A stretch of DNA of 64,000 nucleotides from Allobaileyella intestinalis (GTDB lineage Bacteria > Bacillota > Clostridia > Peptostreptococcales > Anaerovoracaceae), in contig NZ_VUNB01000004.1 of the NCBI RefSeq assembly GCF_009695865.1, positions 1 to 64,000 of the forward strand, given 5' to 3'. The position numbers were made by a program, and so were the translations under genes. Position 1 is the first letter of the stretch; every line of letters begins with the position of its first letter. Below, piece after piece: positions 1 to 7,111 of this stretch. Below the pieces are notes generated by a model, which did not search any database, was not told where the DNA came from, and saw only the letters and a list, made by a program, of their open reading frames with translations.

Positions 1-53
1 CAAAATTATTATATTATATATTTTGGCGAAGAACAATGTTACATAAAGAAAAT

Positions 54-117
54 ACGCCGCTAAAACGGGCATTCCTCCCACGACTTACAGAAGTCGGGGC
101 TTCCTGCCTTGCGGCGT
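54..117 (-). mobile_element. solo IS200/IS605-like terminal stem-loop (tentative)
   Basis: An inner hairpin pairs CGACTT (81-86) with AAGTCG (91-96), flanked by CCC and GGG, and is enclosed by an outer arm ACGCCGC (54-60) with GCGGCGT (111-117). Read on the minus strand it resembles the folded right end that follows tnpB in IS200/IS605 elements. No tnpA or tnpB lies on the side where it should be, so this would be a solo end, or an unrelated folded element. The call rests on pattern memory only. Confidence 0.3.
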
Positions 118-168
118 TGGTGAAAATGGAGAAGAAAGTCACAGTTGCATGATTATAGAAGGTGAAAA

Positions 169-861
169 ATAGCGGAATATAAAGTAAACGATTATAAAGA
201 GGCAAAAGACTGGCTGAAGAACACGGACGCCATTCTGATCACGGCGAGCAACGGGCTTTCCATCGCGGAGGGGTATCATATTTTTGCGGATGATGGGTCG
301 TTCAGAAGGTACTTTTGGAAGTTCCGTCAGAAGTACGGCCTGGACTCCCTGATCCGCGGTGTGTTCACGCCGATGACGGCGGCCGATCATGAGGAATATA
401 TGCAGACGGTTCATCAGTATTTAATTGACGACTACCATGGCAGTGAGGTAATGAAAAACCTGCTTTCAATTGTCAGGAATAAACCATATTTTATCGTGAC
501 CAGTAACGGCGACGCGCATTTTCAGATGAATGGTTTTGACCGGGACAGAATCTTCGAAGTGGAAGGTAACTTCGAAGGCCTTACGGAGGGGTCTGAGGAG
601 TGGAACGGCCAGCGGCAGAGATTTTACGCATTCCTTCAGGAGTATTCCGAGCAGAATGCTCTGCTCTTTGAGCTTGGCATTGGGAGCCGGAACCAGCTGA
701 TCAAAGCCCCGACGATGGGAATGGCAGCGGAATACCCTTCCTGGAAGTTCATTACGATGAATATGCCGGGAGAAATCAACGTTCCGGATGCGCTGGCAGA
801 CAGGACATTAGCCCTGACAGGTGATATCGGAGAAAACTTAAGGAATCTTTTGAATGAATGA
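169..861 (+). CDS. Sir2-like NAD-binding protein, zinc-less variant, ATA start
   Basis: A sirtuin-fold protein of about 230 residues. The NAD-binding segment TASNGLSIAEGYHIF begins at residue 25, TSNGDAH lies at 111-117 and a C-terminal LGIGSRNQLIKAP segment matches the bacterial Sir2-like family. Two family hallmarks are absent: there is no cysteine anywhere, so no structural zinc site, and the position where canonical sirtuins carry the catalytic His (the HG motif) reads EVEGN (130-134). The reading frame is open from 169, where the codon is ATA preceded by AGAAGGTGA at ideal distance; the first standard start is GTG 361, which would remove the NAD fold. Either ATA is used as a start or an ATG was mutated and the gene is dying. 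It may act on NAD or ADP-ribose rather than as a deacylase (inference). Confidence 0.6.
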   Translation: MAEYKVNDYKEAKDWLKNTDAILITASNGLSIAEGYHIFADDGSFRRYFWKFRQKYGLDSLIRGVFTPMTAADHEEYMQTVHQYLIDDYHGSEVMKNLLSIVRNKPYFIVTSNGDAHFQMNGFDRDRIFEVEGNFEGLTEGSEEWNGQRQRFYAFLQEYSEQNALLFELGIGSRNQLIKAPTMGMAAEYPSWKFITMNMPGEINVPDALADRTLALTGDIGENLRNLLNE

Positions 862-1025
862 GAGCCTGAACATGAGGTTACAGACTATGAAGTCAAATGG
901 ACGATCCGGAAAAATCAGAATTGACCTATGTGAAAAGGGAGGCGGAGGAGAGTCTGCCGAGGAAGAAAACAGCGCGGTCGAACTGGCCGTGAAATCGGAA
1001 TTTACCTATTAAGACATATAAATTG

Positions 1026-1078
1026 TTGACAATAAAGCTCCTATATAGTATGTTTTTAATAAACTACTATATAGGAGC
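1026..1078 (+). promoter_or_regulatory. promoter with perfect 14-bp inverted-repeat operator
   Basis: TTGACA (1026-1031) is followed 17 bp later by TATGTT (1049-1054). GCTCCTATATAGTA (1037-1050) and its exact reverse complement (1065-1078) flank a 14-bp centre; the left arm lies in the promoter spacer and the right arm contains the AGGAG ribosome site of the MarR gene. The layout suggests autoregulation by the MarR product, and the transcript could also form a hairpin hiding the ribosome site. The spacer 862-1025 shows only a weak 41-codon frame and nothing else clear. Confidence 0.75.
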
Positions 1079-1084
1079 ATTTGT

Positions 1085-1522
1085 ATGGACATGAATGGAG
1101 GATTTCTTGTCACCAAAATAAAACAGCTTGGAGACCGGATTTTCGAGAAGATTCTCAGTGAAAAGAATATTGATGCGTTTAATGGAGCCCAGGGACGTAT
1201 TCTTTATGTGCTGTGGCAGGAGGATGGTATCTCAATCAGGGCACTCTCGACTAAATGCGGATTAGCGATAACATCTCTTACTACGATGCTGGAAAGAATG
1301 GAAAATCAAGGGCTGATAAGCCGTGTTCAGTCTGAAACGGACAAAAGAAAAACACTCCTGTTTCTGACTGAGAAAGCACATGCCTTAAAGGGCGTGTACG
1401 ATTCTGTATCTGATGAGATGGGCAGTATTTACTACAAAGGTTTTTCAGAGGAAGAAATTACCCAGTTTGAGGAATACCTCGACCGCATCAGAAAGAATCT
1501 TGAGGAGTGGCAGAAGTCATGA
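1085..1522 (+). CDS. MarR-family regulator of the radical SAM mobile pair
   Basis: A 145-residue winged-helix protein of MarR size. Residues about 35-100 carry the family's helix-turn-helix and wing (SIRALSTKCGLAITSLTTML, then RVQSETDKRKTLLFLT), flanked by helices that would form the dimer interface. ATG 1085 follows AGGAG by 7 nt. The stop codon overlaps the start of the next gene (ATGA), so it is translationally coupled to the two radical SAM genes. It most likely represses this operon through the inverted repeat at its promoter. The combination MarR, DUF5131 radical SAM and SplB-like radical SAM corresponds to what NCBI models call the radical SAM mobile pair system; the inducing ligand is unknown. 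Confidence 0.85.
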   Translation: MDMNGGFLVTKIKQLGDRIFEKILSEKNIDAFNGAQGRILYVLWQEDGISIRALSTKCGLAITSLTTMLERMENQGLISRVQSETDKRKTLLFLTEKAHALKGVYDSVSDEMGSIYYKGFSEEEITQFEEYLDRIRKNLEEWQKS

Positions 1523-2208
1523 GTATTTGTATCAAAGATCAGATTCAGAACATGAATATCGTCATTGGCTGCAAATTGGGGTGTACATATTGCTATGCCC
1601 GCAACAATGTGAAACGCTGGCATATGATTGATGACTTCGCTTACCCTGAATTCTTTCCGGGTAAGCTCAAGATGATGGAAAAGAAACGTCCGCAGAACTT
1701 TCTACTTACCGGCATGAGCGATCTCTCCGGATGGAAGCCGGAATGGAGAGACGAGGTATTTGCAAAGATCCGCGAAAATCCACAGCATCAGTTCCTGTTC
1801 CTTACCAAGCGACCTGATTTGCTGGATTTTGATACCGATCTGGAAAACGCATGGTTTGGCGTTACGGTGACGAGGAAAGCAGAACTGTGGCGTATCGACG
1901 CCATTCGGAAAAATGTCAGAGCAAAACATTACCACGTTACCTTTGAGCCGTTATTCGACGATCCCGGCATAGTTGACCTTTCCGGAATCAATTGGATCGT
2001 TGTGGGCACCATGACCGGAGCTCAGAGCAGGAAGATTCATACGAAGCCGGAATGGGCATGGTCTCTGACGGACCAGGCACATAGGCTCGGCATTCCGGTG
2101 TTTATGAAGGAAGACCTTGTCCCTATCATAGGGGATGAAAATATGATTCAGAAAATGCCGGAAGAATTTAATAAAGTGTTAGAGGCACAGAAATCATGGA
2201 AGAAGTAA
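1519..2208 (+). CDS. radical SAM mobile pair protein A (DUF5131/Gp37-like)
   Basis: A 229-residue protein starting MSICIKDQIQ, with the [4Fe-4S] cluster motif CKLGCTYC at residues 18-25 (C-x3-C-x2-C), the radical S-adenosylmethionine signature. The rest matches the phage Gp37/Gp68-type DUF5131 family, including the LLTGMSDLSGWKPEW and FLFLTKRPD segments. ATG 1519 is chosen because it overlaps the MarR stop and has GAGGAG upstream; an in-frame ATG at 1507 lies further inside the MarR gene. It overlaps the next gene by 13 nt. No reaction is known for this family; the pairing with an SplB-like partner suggests both work on one, possibly nucleic-acid, substrate (inference). Confidence 0.85.
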   Translation: MSICIKDQIQNMNIVIGCKLGCTYCYARNNVKRWHMIDDFAYPEFFPGKLKMMEKKRPQNFLLTGMSDLSGWKPEWRDEVFAKIRENPQHQFLFLTKRPDLLDFDTDLENAWFGVTVTRKAELWRIDAIRKNVRAKHYHVTFEPLFDDPGIVDLSGINWIVVGTMTGAQSRKIHTKPEWAWSLTDQAHRLGIPVFMKEDLVPIIGDENMIQKMPEEFNKVLEAQKSWKK

Positions 2209-3104
2209 TAAATGGAATCCTCATTCGTGAGGTGGAAACAAAGAACATCATGACAAAGTCTAGTCTGCCGGTAGGCGGTTACTCGGTCAATCCCTATGTG
2301 GGCTGTACACATGCCTGCAAGTATTGCTATGCTTCTTTTATGAAGCGCTTTACCGGGCACAAGGAGGAATGGGGCACTTTCCTTGATGTGAAGCATTGGC
2401 CGGAAATTAAAAATCCGAAGAAATATGCCGGACAGCGGGTAGTCATCGGTTCTGTGACAGATGGCTACAATCCACAGGAGGAGCAATTCGGGAATACCAG
2501 AAAACTTCTGGAGCAGCTGATCGGCAGTGACGCAGATATTCTGATCTGCACAAAGTCGGATCTTGTGGTACGGGATATTGATCTGCTGAAGAAGCTTGGA
2601 CGTGTAACCGTTTCATGGTCAATCAACACACTGGATGAAAATTTCAAGAACGATATGGACTCTGCTTCGAGCATTGAGCGCCGTATCTCTGCTATGAAGC
2701 AGGTATATGAAGCAGGTATCCGTACAGTCTGTTTCGTATCCCCGGTATTCCCCGGTATCACGGATTTTGAAGCAATCTTTGATCGGGTAAAGGATCAGTG
2801 CGATCTGTTCTGGCTCGAAAATCTCAATCTTCGAGGCAGTTTCAAAAAGACAATTATGGATTATATCGCCGGAAAATATCCTGATCTGGTACCACTTTAC
2901 GACGAGATCTATAACAAGCATAACCGTAGCTACTTTGAAGCACTTGAAGTAAAAGCTGAGAAAATGGCTAAGAAGTATGATTGTGCCTTTGTGGATAATG
3001 AAATGCCTTATGGCAGAGTTCCACAGGGGCATCCGGTGATCGTAGATTATTTCTATCATGAAGAAATCCGTGGGACAGAGAATACCGGAAAAAGAAATCG
3101 CTAA
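2196..3104 (+). CDS. radical SAM mobile pair protein B (SplB-like)
   Basis: A 302-residue radical SAM enzyme with cluster motif CTHACKYC at residues 37-44 and the surrounding NPYVGC...YCYA context typical of the SplB-like COG1533 family, which includes spore photoproduct lyase. The (beta/alpha) barrel continues through GSVTDGYNPQE, ICTKSDLVVRD and a late FPGITDFEAIF segment. The ATG lies inside the end of protein A, so the two are translationally coupled. Unlike true SplB there is no sporulation context. The operon seems to stop here. The reaction is unknown; a DNA lesion or base modification is one possibility but not shown by the sequence. Confidence 0.85.
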   Translation: MEEVINGILIREVETKNIMTKSSLPVGGYSVNPYVGCTHACKYCYASFMKRFTGHKEEWGTFLDVKHWPEIKNPKKYAGQRVVIGSVTDGYNPQEEQFGNTRKLLEQLIGSDADILICTKSDLVVRDIDLLKKLGRVTVSWSINTLDENFKNDMDSASSIERRISAMKQVYEAGIRTVCFVSPVFPGITDFEAIFDRVKDQCDLFWLENLNLRGSFKKTIMDYIAGKYPDLVPLYDEIYNKHNRSYFEALEVKAEKMAKKYDCAFVDNEMPYGRVPQGHPVIVDYFYHEEIRGTENTGKRNR

Positions 3105-3218
3105 CTTCCAGTTCAATGTGTTTTGCAATGTCGCTGATATCATTGAAGGTAATGGAGCATCATATTTCTGACAAATTCCCGAACAGCATGTCCCTACCTT
3201 GACCAATTCCCAGACAGC

Positions 3219-3341
3219 ATGAACCAGTATGATTATTTTTTCTACTGTCTCGGGGCATGTGGAGACGGTCTGCCTCTTAACCCGAAAGAGAAGCATGACG
3301 CGATAGTGGAGGCATTTCGGCACTTCGAGAAGGTTGAATAG
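3219..3341 (+). CDS. small 40-residue reading frame, unrecognised
   Basis: ATG 3219 opens a 40-residue frame beginning MNQYDYFFYCLGACGDG and ending HFEKVE. It has no strong ribosome site and follows the radical SAM pair by 114 nt. It may be the tail of a longer mobile-element gene, since the neighbouring DNA is fragmentary, or a real small protein. I do not recognise it. Confidence 0.25.
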   Translation: MNQYDYFFYCLGACGDGLPLNPKEKHDAIVEAFRHFEKVE

Positions 3342-3386
3342 AGACAGCTAATAAGCAAAAAATCACTCTAAGTCATGAAAAAAGAT

Positions 3387-3421
3387 GTGAGAGCACTTGA
3401 TGATAAGTGTTCTCACATTAT
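3387..3421 (+). terminator. hairpin terminator after the radical SAM region
   Basis: GTGAGAGCACTT (3387-3398) pairs with AAGTGTTCTCAC (3405-3416) through 12 pairs including one G-U, with a GATGAT loop, followed by ATTATTT. The U-tract is imperfect. It would end transcripts from the radical SAM operon. Confidence 0.55.
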
Positions 3422-3459
3422 TTGCACGTGGTCATGCATCAGATAAGAAATGCACTTAA

Positions 3460-3639
3460 ATCGCCAATAGGCTTGATTTTTGGGTGAAGAAGCGCGGCAA
3501 GATGTGGGACGCCGAGAAGCGCCTTAAGGCGGCGAACAGCGCAATCAGGCGAGAATGCGACAGGTCGGTTGATATGCAGCACAGGCGGACGCCTAGCGTG
3601 AAGGAAGCGCAAGAGGAAGAGCAAGAGCAGTACGATTGA
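3460..3639 (+). pseudogene. unrecognised gene tail, charged C-terminus
   Basis: This stretch is open for 59 codons without a usable start and ends in a very charged segment (VKEAQEEEQEQYD, then TGA). Its composition (WVKKRGKMWDAEKRLKAANS) suggests the end of a larger helical protein, perhaps from a plasmid or integrative element. It overlaps the start of the next fragment by 5 nt, marking a recombination join. Family not identified. Confidence 0.3.
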
Positions 3640-3787
3640 TGATGAGGGCTTGTGCGTTCAGTGCATGCACATTGGTTCTTATGACGATGAGCCTGCCACA
3701 GTCGCACTTATGCATGAATACATGGAGCAGCAGGGCTATATTCTGGATATTACAGAGCAAAGTTTGCATCATGAAATATATCTGAGC
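3635..3787 (+). pseudogene. fragment of a GyrI-like domain protein
   Basis: About 51 codons encode DEGLCVQCMHIGSYDDEP ... HHEIYLS, which aligns almost residue for residue with residues about 145-190 of the intact GyrI-like protein at 10902-11534. The 5' part is missing and the 3' end runs directly into a GNAT fragment. It is a decayed relic of a paralogue or a former duplication. Confidence 0.75.
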
Positions 3788-3789
3788 AC

Positions 3790-4116
3790 GATGGAAAGGA
3801 CGGTATTTTTCGAGCAATTGTAGCTGATGGTAAAATTGTCTGAAACATCTCAGTCGAGCAAAAATCAGATGTCTACTGCAAGGACGGAGAGATCGGGTAT
3901 CTGCTCTTGACAGATTGCTGGTCAAAGGGAATCATGACAGAAGCTGTTCGTCAGATTTGTGCCGCAGTCTTTTTGGAATTAGATATCATCCGCATCACAG
4001 GGCTTGTATATGCTCCGAATGTGGCATCACAGAGAGCGCTGGAGAAAAATAATAGCTTTATACGGGAAGGCAAAGGCCGCATCTGTGCCGCCTCTATGCG
4101 GCGGTCAGCACTATAA
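3790..4116 (+). pseudogene. GNAT acetyltransferase remnant
   Basis: The frame encodes a GNAT N-acetyltransferase core: DGKDGIFRAIVADGKIV, then a TGA stop at 3841-3843 where the family expects Gly (GKIVGNISV), then EIGYLLLTDCWSKGIMTEAV with the acetyl-CoA-binding region, and VYAPNVASQRALEKN. The 3' end appears frameshifted after FIREGK. Loss of the N-terminus, an internal stop and a scrambled tail make it a pseudogene. It joins the GyrI-like fragment without a gap. Confidence 0.75.
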
Positions 4117-4169
4117 ATCTCCGCGTATACGTGCTAGAATCATAGATAAAACATAGAGAGGAAGCAAAA

Positions 4170-5111
4170 GTGAACGGAAGCAAAAAAATAAAAATCCTGG
4201 TGGCCGTGATAGCGGCAGCTGTACTCTGCTGCGGTGCAATCTGGTATATACACATTCAGCATTCGAAAACCTACAGTGTCCCCCTCGTGATTAACGCAGA
4301 AGGGCTGGATACGAAGCAGGGGACGAAAATTCCCATACACGTAAAAGGGAAGGATATTTGGGGGACCGCTGTTAACAAGTCTTTTTATGGCGGCACATCG
4401 TCATCTGATATTGCACTTAAACCTGGAAAATACACGTTCACTGTGAGTCATTCTCCTATTGCAAAAGATGGGACAATATATAATGTCGATGGCGCAAGCA
4501 CAGATGTCAGCATTTCCAAAGACGGCAAAGTTTCAGTTAAGTCGGAAATCACAATCACACCGATTGCCGCAGAAAAAGTGACGGACGAAGAAATCAAAAA
4601 AGCCTGCGATGCGGCGAAAGACAGCGGAATCAGCACTTCTAAATTGAAAACGCTCAAGAAAAAAGCGCAGACACGCAGAGATGATGCGGTGGCTGAAAAA
4701 ACAGCTGCATCTTCGAGTGGACACGATTACAGCAACGACTATTTCTATATTGATGTGCCGGATAACTGGACATCAAGGGATTGGAGCGTGGAGCAGATCA
4801 ATAGCGTGAAGTGGAAGCTTGAATACAAGCCGAATAATCACCCGGTTGGAGGTGCTACCATTGTGGTTGCAGCGGATAATCCTTGGCCCAATATTTACGT
4901 AAAAGACCTCGGCAAATTAGCAAATGGACAGAACGTATATGTCACTTTTGCCGGAGGTGGTCTTTCGGAGGTTTCTTTTGGTTTGAACAGTACATGGTCT
5001 AACAACCATGAATATGCTCAAGAAAATGGCCTTACGGATGAAGGCGAGACGGACTGGAATGCGATTTGGAAAGCCCGCGATACGATGAGAAAAGAACAAA
5101 CAGGAAAATGA
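4170..5111 (+). CDS. membrane-anchored extracellular protein, unknown function
   Basis: A 313-residue protein with GTG start 4170 after GAGAGGAAGC. Residues about 8-28 form one hydrophobic helix after a Lys-rich start (NGSKKIKILVAV), so it is an N-terminally anchored or secreted protein. The exported part has a first beta-rich domain (about 35-135), a lysine/alanine-rich charged linker (about 140-185) and a second domain starting YFYIDVPDNW. There are no cysteines in the exported part. It stands alone, with its own terminator and no operon partner. I do not recognise a family; adhesion or an envelope role would be a guess. Confidence 0.7.
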   Translation: MNGSKKIKILVAVIAAAVLCCGAIWYIHIQHSKTYSVPLVINAEGLDTKQGTKIPIHVKGKDIWGTAVNKSFYGGTSSSDIALKPGKYTFTVSHSPIAKDGTIYNVDGASTDVSISKDGKVSVKSEITITPIAAEKVTDEEIKKACDAAKDSGISTSKLKTLKKKAQTRRDDAVAEKTAASSSGHDYSNDYFYIDVPDNWTSRDWSVEQINSVKWKLEYKPNNHPVGGATIVVAADNPWPNIYVKDLGKLANGQNVYVTFAGGGLSEVSFGLNSTWSNNHEYAQENGLTDEGETDWNAIWKARDTMRKEQTGK

Positions 5112-5157
5112 GGGGTCCCCAGAATCCTGAACACATTGACTAGCGGCGCCATGTAAC

Positions 5158-5205
5158 AACTGGATGCTGACCTGTACCTTACAGGCGGCATCCAGTTTGT
5201 TTTTT
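5158..5205 (+). terminator. factor-independent terminator
   Basis: AACTGGATGC (5158-5167) pairs exactly with GCATCCAGTT (5188-5197); a small internal CCTGTACCTTACAGG hairpin fills the loop and a T-rich run follows. It ends the transcript of the anchored orphan protein. Confidence 0.8.
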
Positions 5206-5222
5206 ATGAAAGGGAAATAGAA

Positions 5223-5251
5223 TTGACAATTTCAAAATATTACTGTTATCA
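5223..5251 (+). promoter_or_regulatory. candidate promoter of the leader ORF and 433-residue orphan gene
   Basis: TTGACA (5223-5228) is followed after 17 bp by TTATCA (5246-5251). The -35 is perfect and the -10 is weak. The transcript would have a leader of roughly 150 nt before the large gene. Confidence 0.5.
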
Positions 5252-5292
5252 ATTTTATGAAAATGCATTGCAATTAGCATAAAAATTACTTA

Positions 5293-5312
5293 CCTTGTTA
5301 TCAACAAGGAGG
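5293..5312 (+). promoter_or_regulatory. palindrome overlapping a Shine-Dalgarno site
   Basis: CCTTGTT (5293-5299) and AACAAGG (5303-5309) form a 7-bp perfect stem with a 3-nt loop; the AAGGAGG ribosome site (5306-5312) of the 22-codon leader frame starts inside it. Folding would partly hide the site, suggesting translational control or a protein-binding operator. Confidence 0.45.
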
Positions 5313-5321
5313 TGAATATCG

Positions 5322-5390
5322 ATGAAGAATTCCACGCTGGTAAGGCTTGATTTATTCGCAAAATTTACTGTTTCTATTATAGAACAGTAA
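5322..5390 (+). CDS. 22-residue leader peptide or small protein
   Basis: ATG 5322 sits 9 nt after a perfect AAGGAGG and encodes MKNSTLVRLDLFAKFTVSII plus two residues. It ends 17 nt before the next ATG, whose own AAGGAGGA starts right after the stop codon. The strong ribosome site argues that it is translated. It has no clear membrane helix and no amino-acid run of the kind seen in attenuation leaders. Confidence 0.45.
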   Translation: MKNSTLVRLDLFAKFTVSIIEQ

Positions 5391-5407
5391 AAGGAGGAAC
5401 TTCGAAA

Positions 5408-6709
5408 ATGGAGTATGTTGTCGTTGGAATATGCATTGTGGCGGTGGTAGCCATTGTTGCTTTGCTAACTTATAGGGGAAAACGAGTGAGTTCGCCCGAA
5501 GATGAGGATAAATCTGATAAGGATAGCGGTACGATAATTACAAAGCAAATCAGCGAATTATCTCAGTCAGATCAAAAGCTCAATGAACTTGTTATTCAGA
5601 TGGAAATGCTCCCTGCAGAAGAAATACCGGACGAGAGTAGGCTGGTAGAGATAACTGATAGTAAAGTTCTGGCACGGGTGAATAATCTTGTTCCCGGATT
5701 GGCGCAAGCTGGTGTAGCTGGGACAAATGCAGTCCAAGCTGCAAAAGCGGGAAACGAAGTATTGTATCGTGCCATAATTCCGGCTGGTGCTAAGCTTACC
5801 AATTCTCAGGCTATGGAAGGAGCGGTTCGAGGATTTTATCGCGGTGCTGATGGAATTCAAGGTCATGCAAATCTTGTGGCAGTTCAAGCTCAAAAAGGAA
5901 CTGCTGTAGTAGCAAACACTGCAGCGGCAGCTATGGGAGTTGCGTCAATGGTTGTCGGGCAGTATTACATGACGCAGATAAATGCGGAATTGGGTGAAAT
6001 CAGCGATGGTATATTTAAAATGTCTGATTTCCAAGACAACGAGTTTCGAAGCCGAGTTTTTTCGCTCGTTGCTCATGTTAAGAAAATTGCTGATTTTCAA
6101 GTAGAGATCCTTGAGAATGATGAATTGAGGCTGTCAAAGATTGCACAGCTCGATAGTCTGGAAGAAGAATGCACGCAGTTGCTTGGTCAGGTCAATTTAA
6201 CACTGGCTGGCTATTCAAAGAAAAACGATCTGGATTATACAGCCTATGAAAAGGAATTAAAAGAGGCGCAAAACTGGTATACGTACCAGAAAGCATTACT
6301 TGATGTTCTGTATAAGATTTCCGACTTGAGGTATACGCTTCATATGGGTGCTGTATCAAGAGAGCAATGTGTAGCGCTATTGCCGACATACACAAAGCAG
6401 GTGGAAGATACCCAAGCATTATTGACTGGGTGGCATCAGACATCCGTAAAACGATTAGGCATTGATACCGATGAAATCAGGCGTAAAAGAACTGGCTTCG
6501 ATGGTGTTATTCACTTTCTTCCCGGATTATTTAACGACGAACGTAATTTCAGGGCGATTGACGAAAAAACAGTGGGCATGATAACGGCTCAAGCGTCAGC
6601 GAAATCTATTGAACATCCGCAGGATAACAGTGAACTGTACGCCGAGGATGTGCAACTGATTTCAAAAGACGGTAAAATCTTCTATTTGCCAATAGATAAA
6701 GCAGAATAA
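5408..6709 (+). CDS. orphan membrane-anchored coiled protein (433 residues)
   Basis: ATG 5408 follows AAGGAGGA. Residues about 3-22 are a single membrane helix (VVVGICIVAVVAIVALL) followed by an acidic stretch. A Gly/Ala-rich region spans about 90-190, with several helices hydrophobic enough to insert or pack (GTAVVANTAAAAMGVASMVV). Residues about 195-370 are charged and probably alpha-helical (HVKKIADFQVEILENDELRL). A short C-terminal beta-type segment ends the protein. There is no signal-peptidase site, catalytic motif or cysteine pair that I can name. The position in mosaic DNA next to recombinase fragments suggests horizontally acquired cargo. A membrane-acting effector or defence component is possible but unsupported. 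Confidence 0.7.
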   Translation: MEYVVVGICIVAVVAIVALLTYRGKRVSSPEDEDKSDKDSGTIITKQISELSQSDQKLNELVIQMEMLPAEEIPDESRLVEITDSKVLARVNNLVPGLAQAGVAGTNAVQAAKAGNEVLYRAIIPAGAKLTNSQAMEGAVRGFYRGADGIQGHANLVAVQAQKGTAVVANTAAAAMGVASMVVGQYYMTQINAELGEISDGIFKMSDFQDNEFRSRVFSLVAHVKKIADFQVEILENDELRLSKIAQLDSLEEECTQLLGQVNLTLAGYSKKNDLDYTAYEKELKEAQNWYTYQKALLDVLYKISDLRYTLHMGAVSREQCVALLPTYTKQVEDTQALLTGWHQTSVKRLGIDTDEIRRKRTGFDGVIHFLPGLFNDERNFRAIDEKTVGMITAQASAKSIEHPQDNSELYAEDVQLISKDGKIFYLPIDKAE

Positions 6710-6720
6710 ATAAAGAGAAA

Positions 6721-6763
6721 GGCTCCTCACTACTGATTAAGTTCAGTGGCGAGGAGTCTTTTT
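6721..6763 (+). terminator. terminator shared with the recombinase-tail repeat
   Basis: GGCTCCTC (6721-6728) pairs with GAGGAGTC (6751-6758), inner CTGA/TTCAG pairs extend it, and TTTTT follows. The same hairpin with a different loop occurs at 9482-9527 next to a second copy of the recombinase 3' end, so it travelled with that sequence. Confidence 0.75.
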
Positions 6764-7045
6764 ATGCTTCGATTTCGATTGTGATGTCGGACTTGAATTC
6801 CACGGTGAAGTGGTCGGAGAAGACGGTGATCTTCTCGATGAGCTTTTTGACCAACGCATCATCGAACTCTGTGATGTCGGTTTCCTGCCCGGAGTTGAAG
6901 ACTTGAAGCTCCTTGATCCGGTTCATGGCTTCTTCCCGGTGATAACTATCGACCTCGGACTTTTCTTTTTGGTCACGGAGCCGGAAAATCTCATCATCGA
7001 TGGCATTGTATGGCTCTGATGTGGCAGTTGATAGAGTAAATATAT
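6762..7045 (-). pseudogene. 3' end of a large serine recombinase gene (copy 1)
   Basis: On the minus strand about 90 codons run to a TAA at 6764-6762 and encode the C-terminal helical tail of a large serine recombinase: AIDDEIFRLRDQKEKSEVDS, ALVKKLIEKITVFSDHFTVE and a final IEIEA. The catalytic and zinc-ribbon parts are absent; upstream codons meet stop codons near 7050. Tails of this type are typical of recombinases in clostridial integrative elements. It is the stump of a lost or rearranged element. Confidence 0.75.
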
Positions 7046-7066
7046 TTCTCTATCAGCCGTTTTTTT
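7029..7066 (+). promoter_or_regulatory. inverted repeat with T-run upstream of arsR-type gene
   Basis: TGATAGAG (7029-7036) and CTCTATCA (7048-7055) form an 8-bp palindrome, followed by GCCG and seven T. It could be a terminator for a lost gene or an operator for the ArsR-type regulator 46 bp downstream. The AT-rich segment 7080-7105 (TATATCGCGAATAATAGATAT) is a second imperfect dyad nearer the start. Confidence 0.4.
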
Positions 7067-7111
7067 ACTGATAAGCATTGATATATCGCGAATAATAGAT
7101 ATAATAGGTGC

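Noticed and set aside
887-1012. 41-codon frame between the Sir2-like gene and the MarR promoter
   Set aside because: No ribosome site, odd composition and no recognisable similarity; the stretch can be opened in more than one frame, so coding is not supported.
6810-7019. Plus-strand 69-codon frame
   Set aside because: It is the antisense shadow of the minus-strand recombinase tail, which matches a known family.
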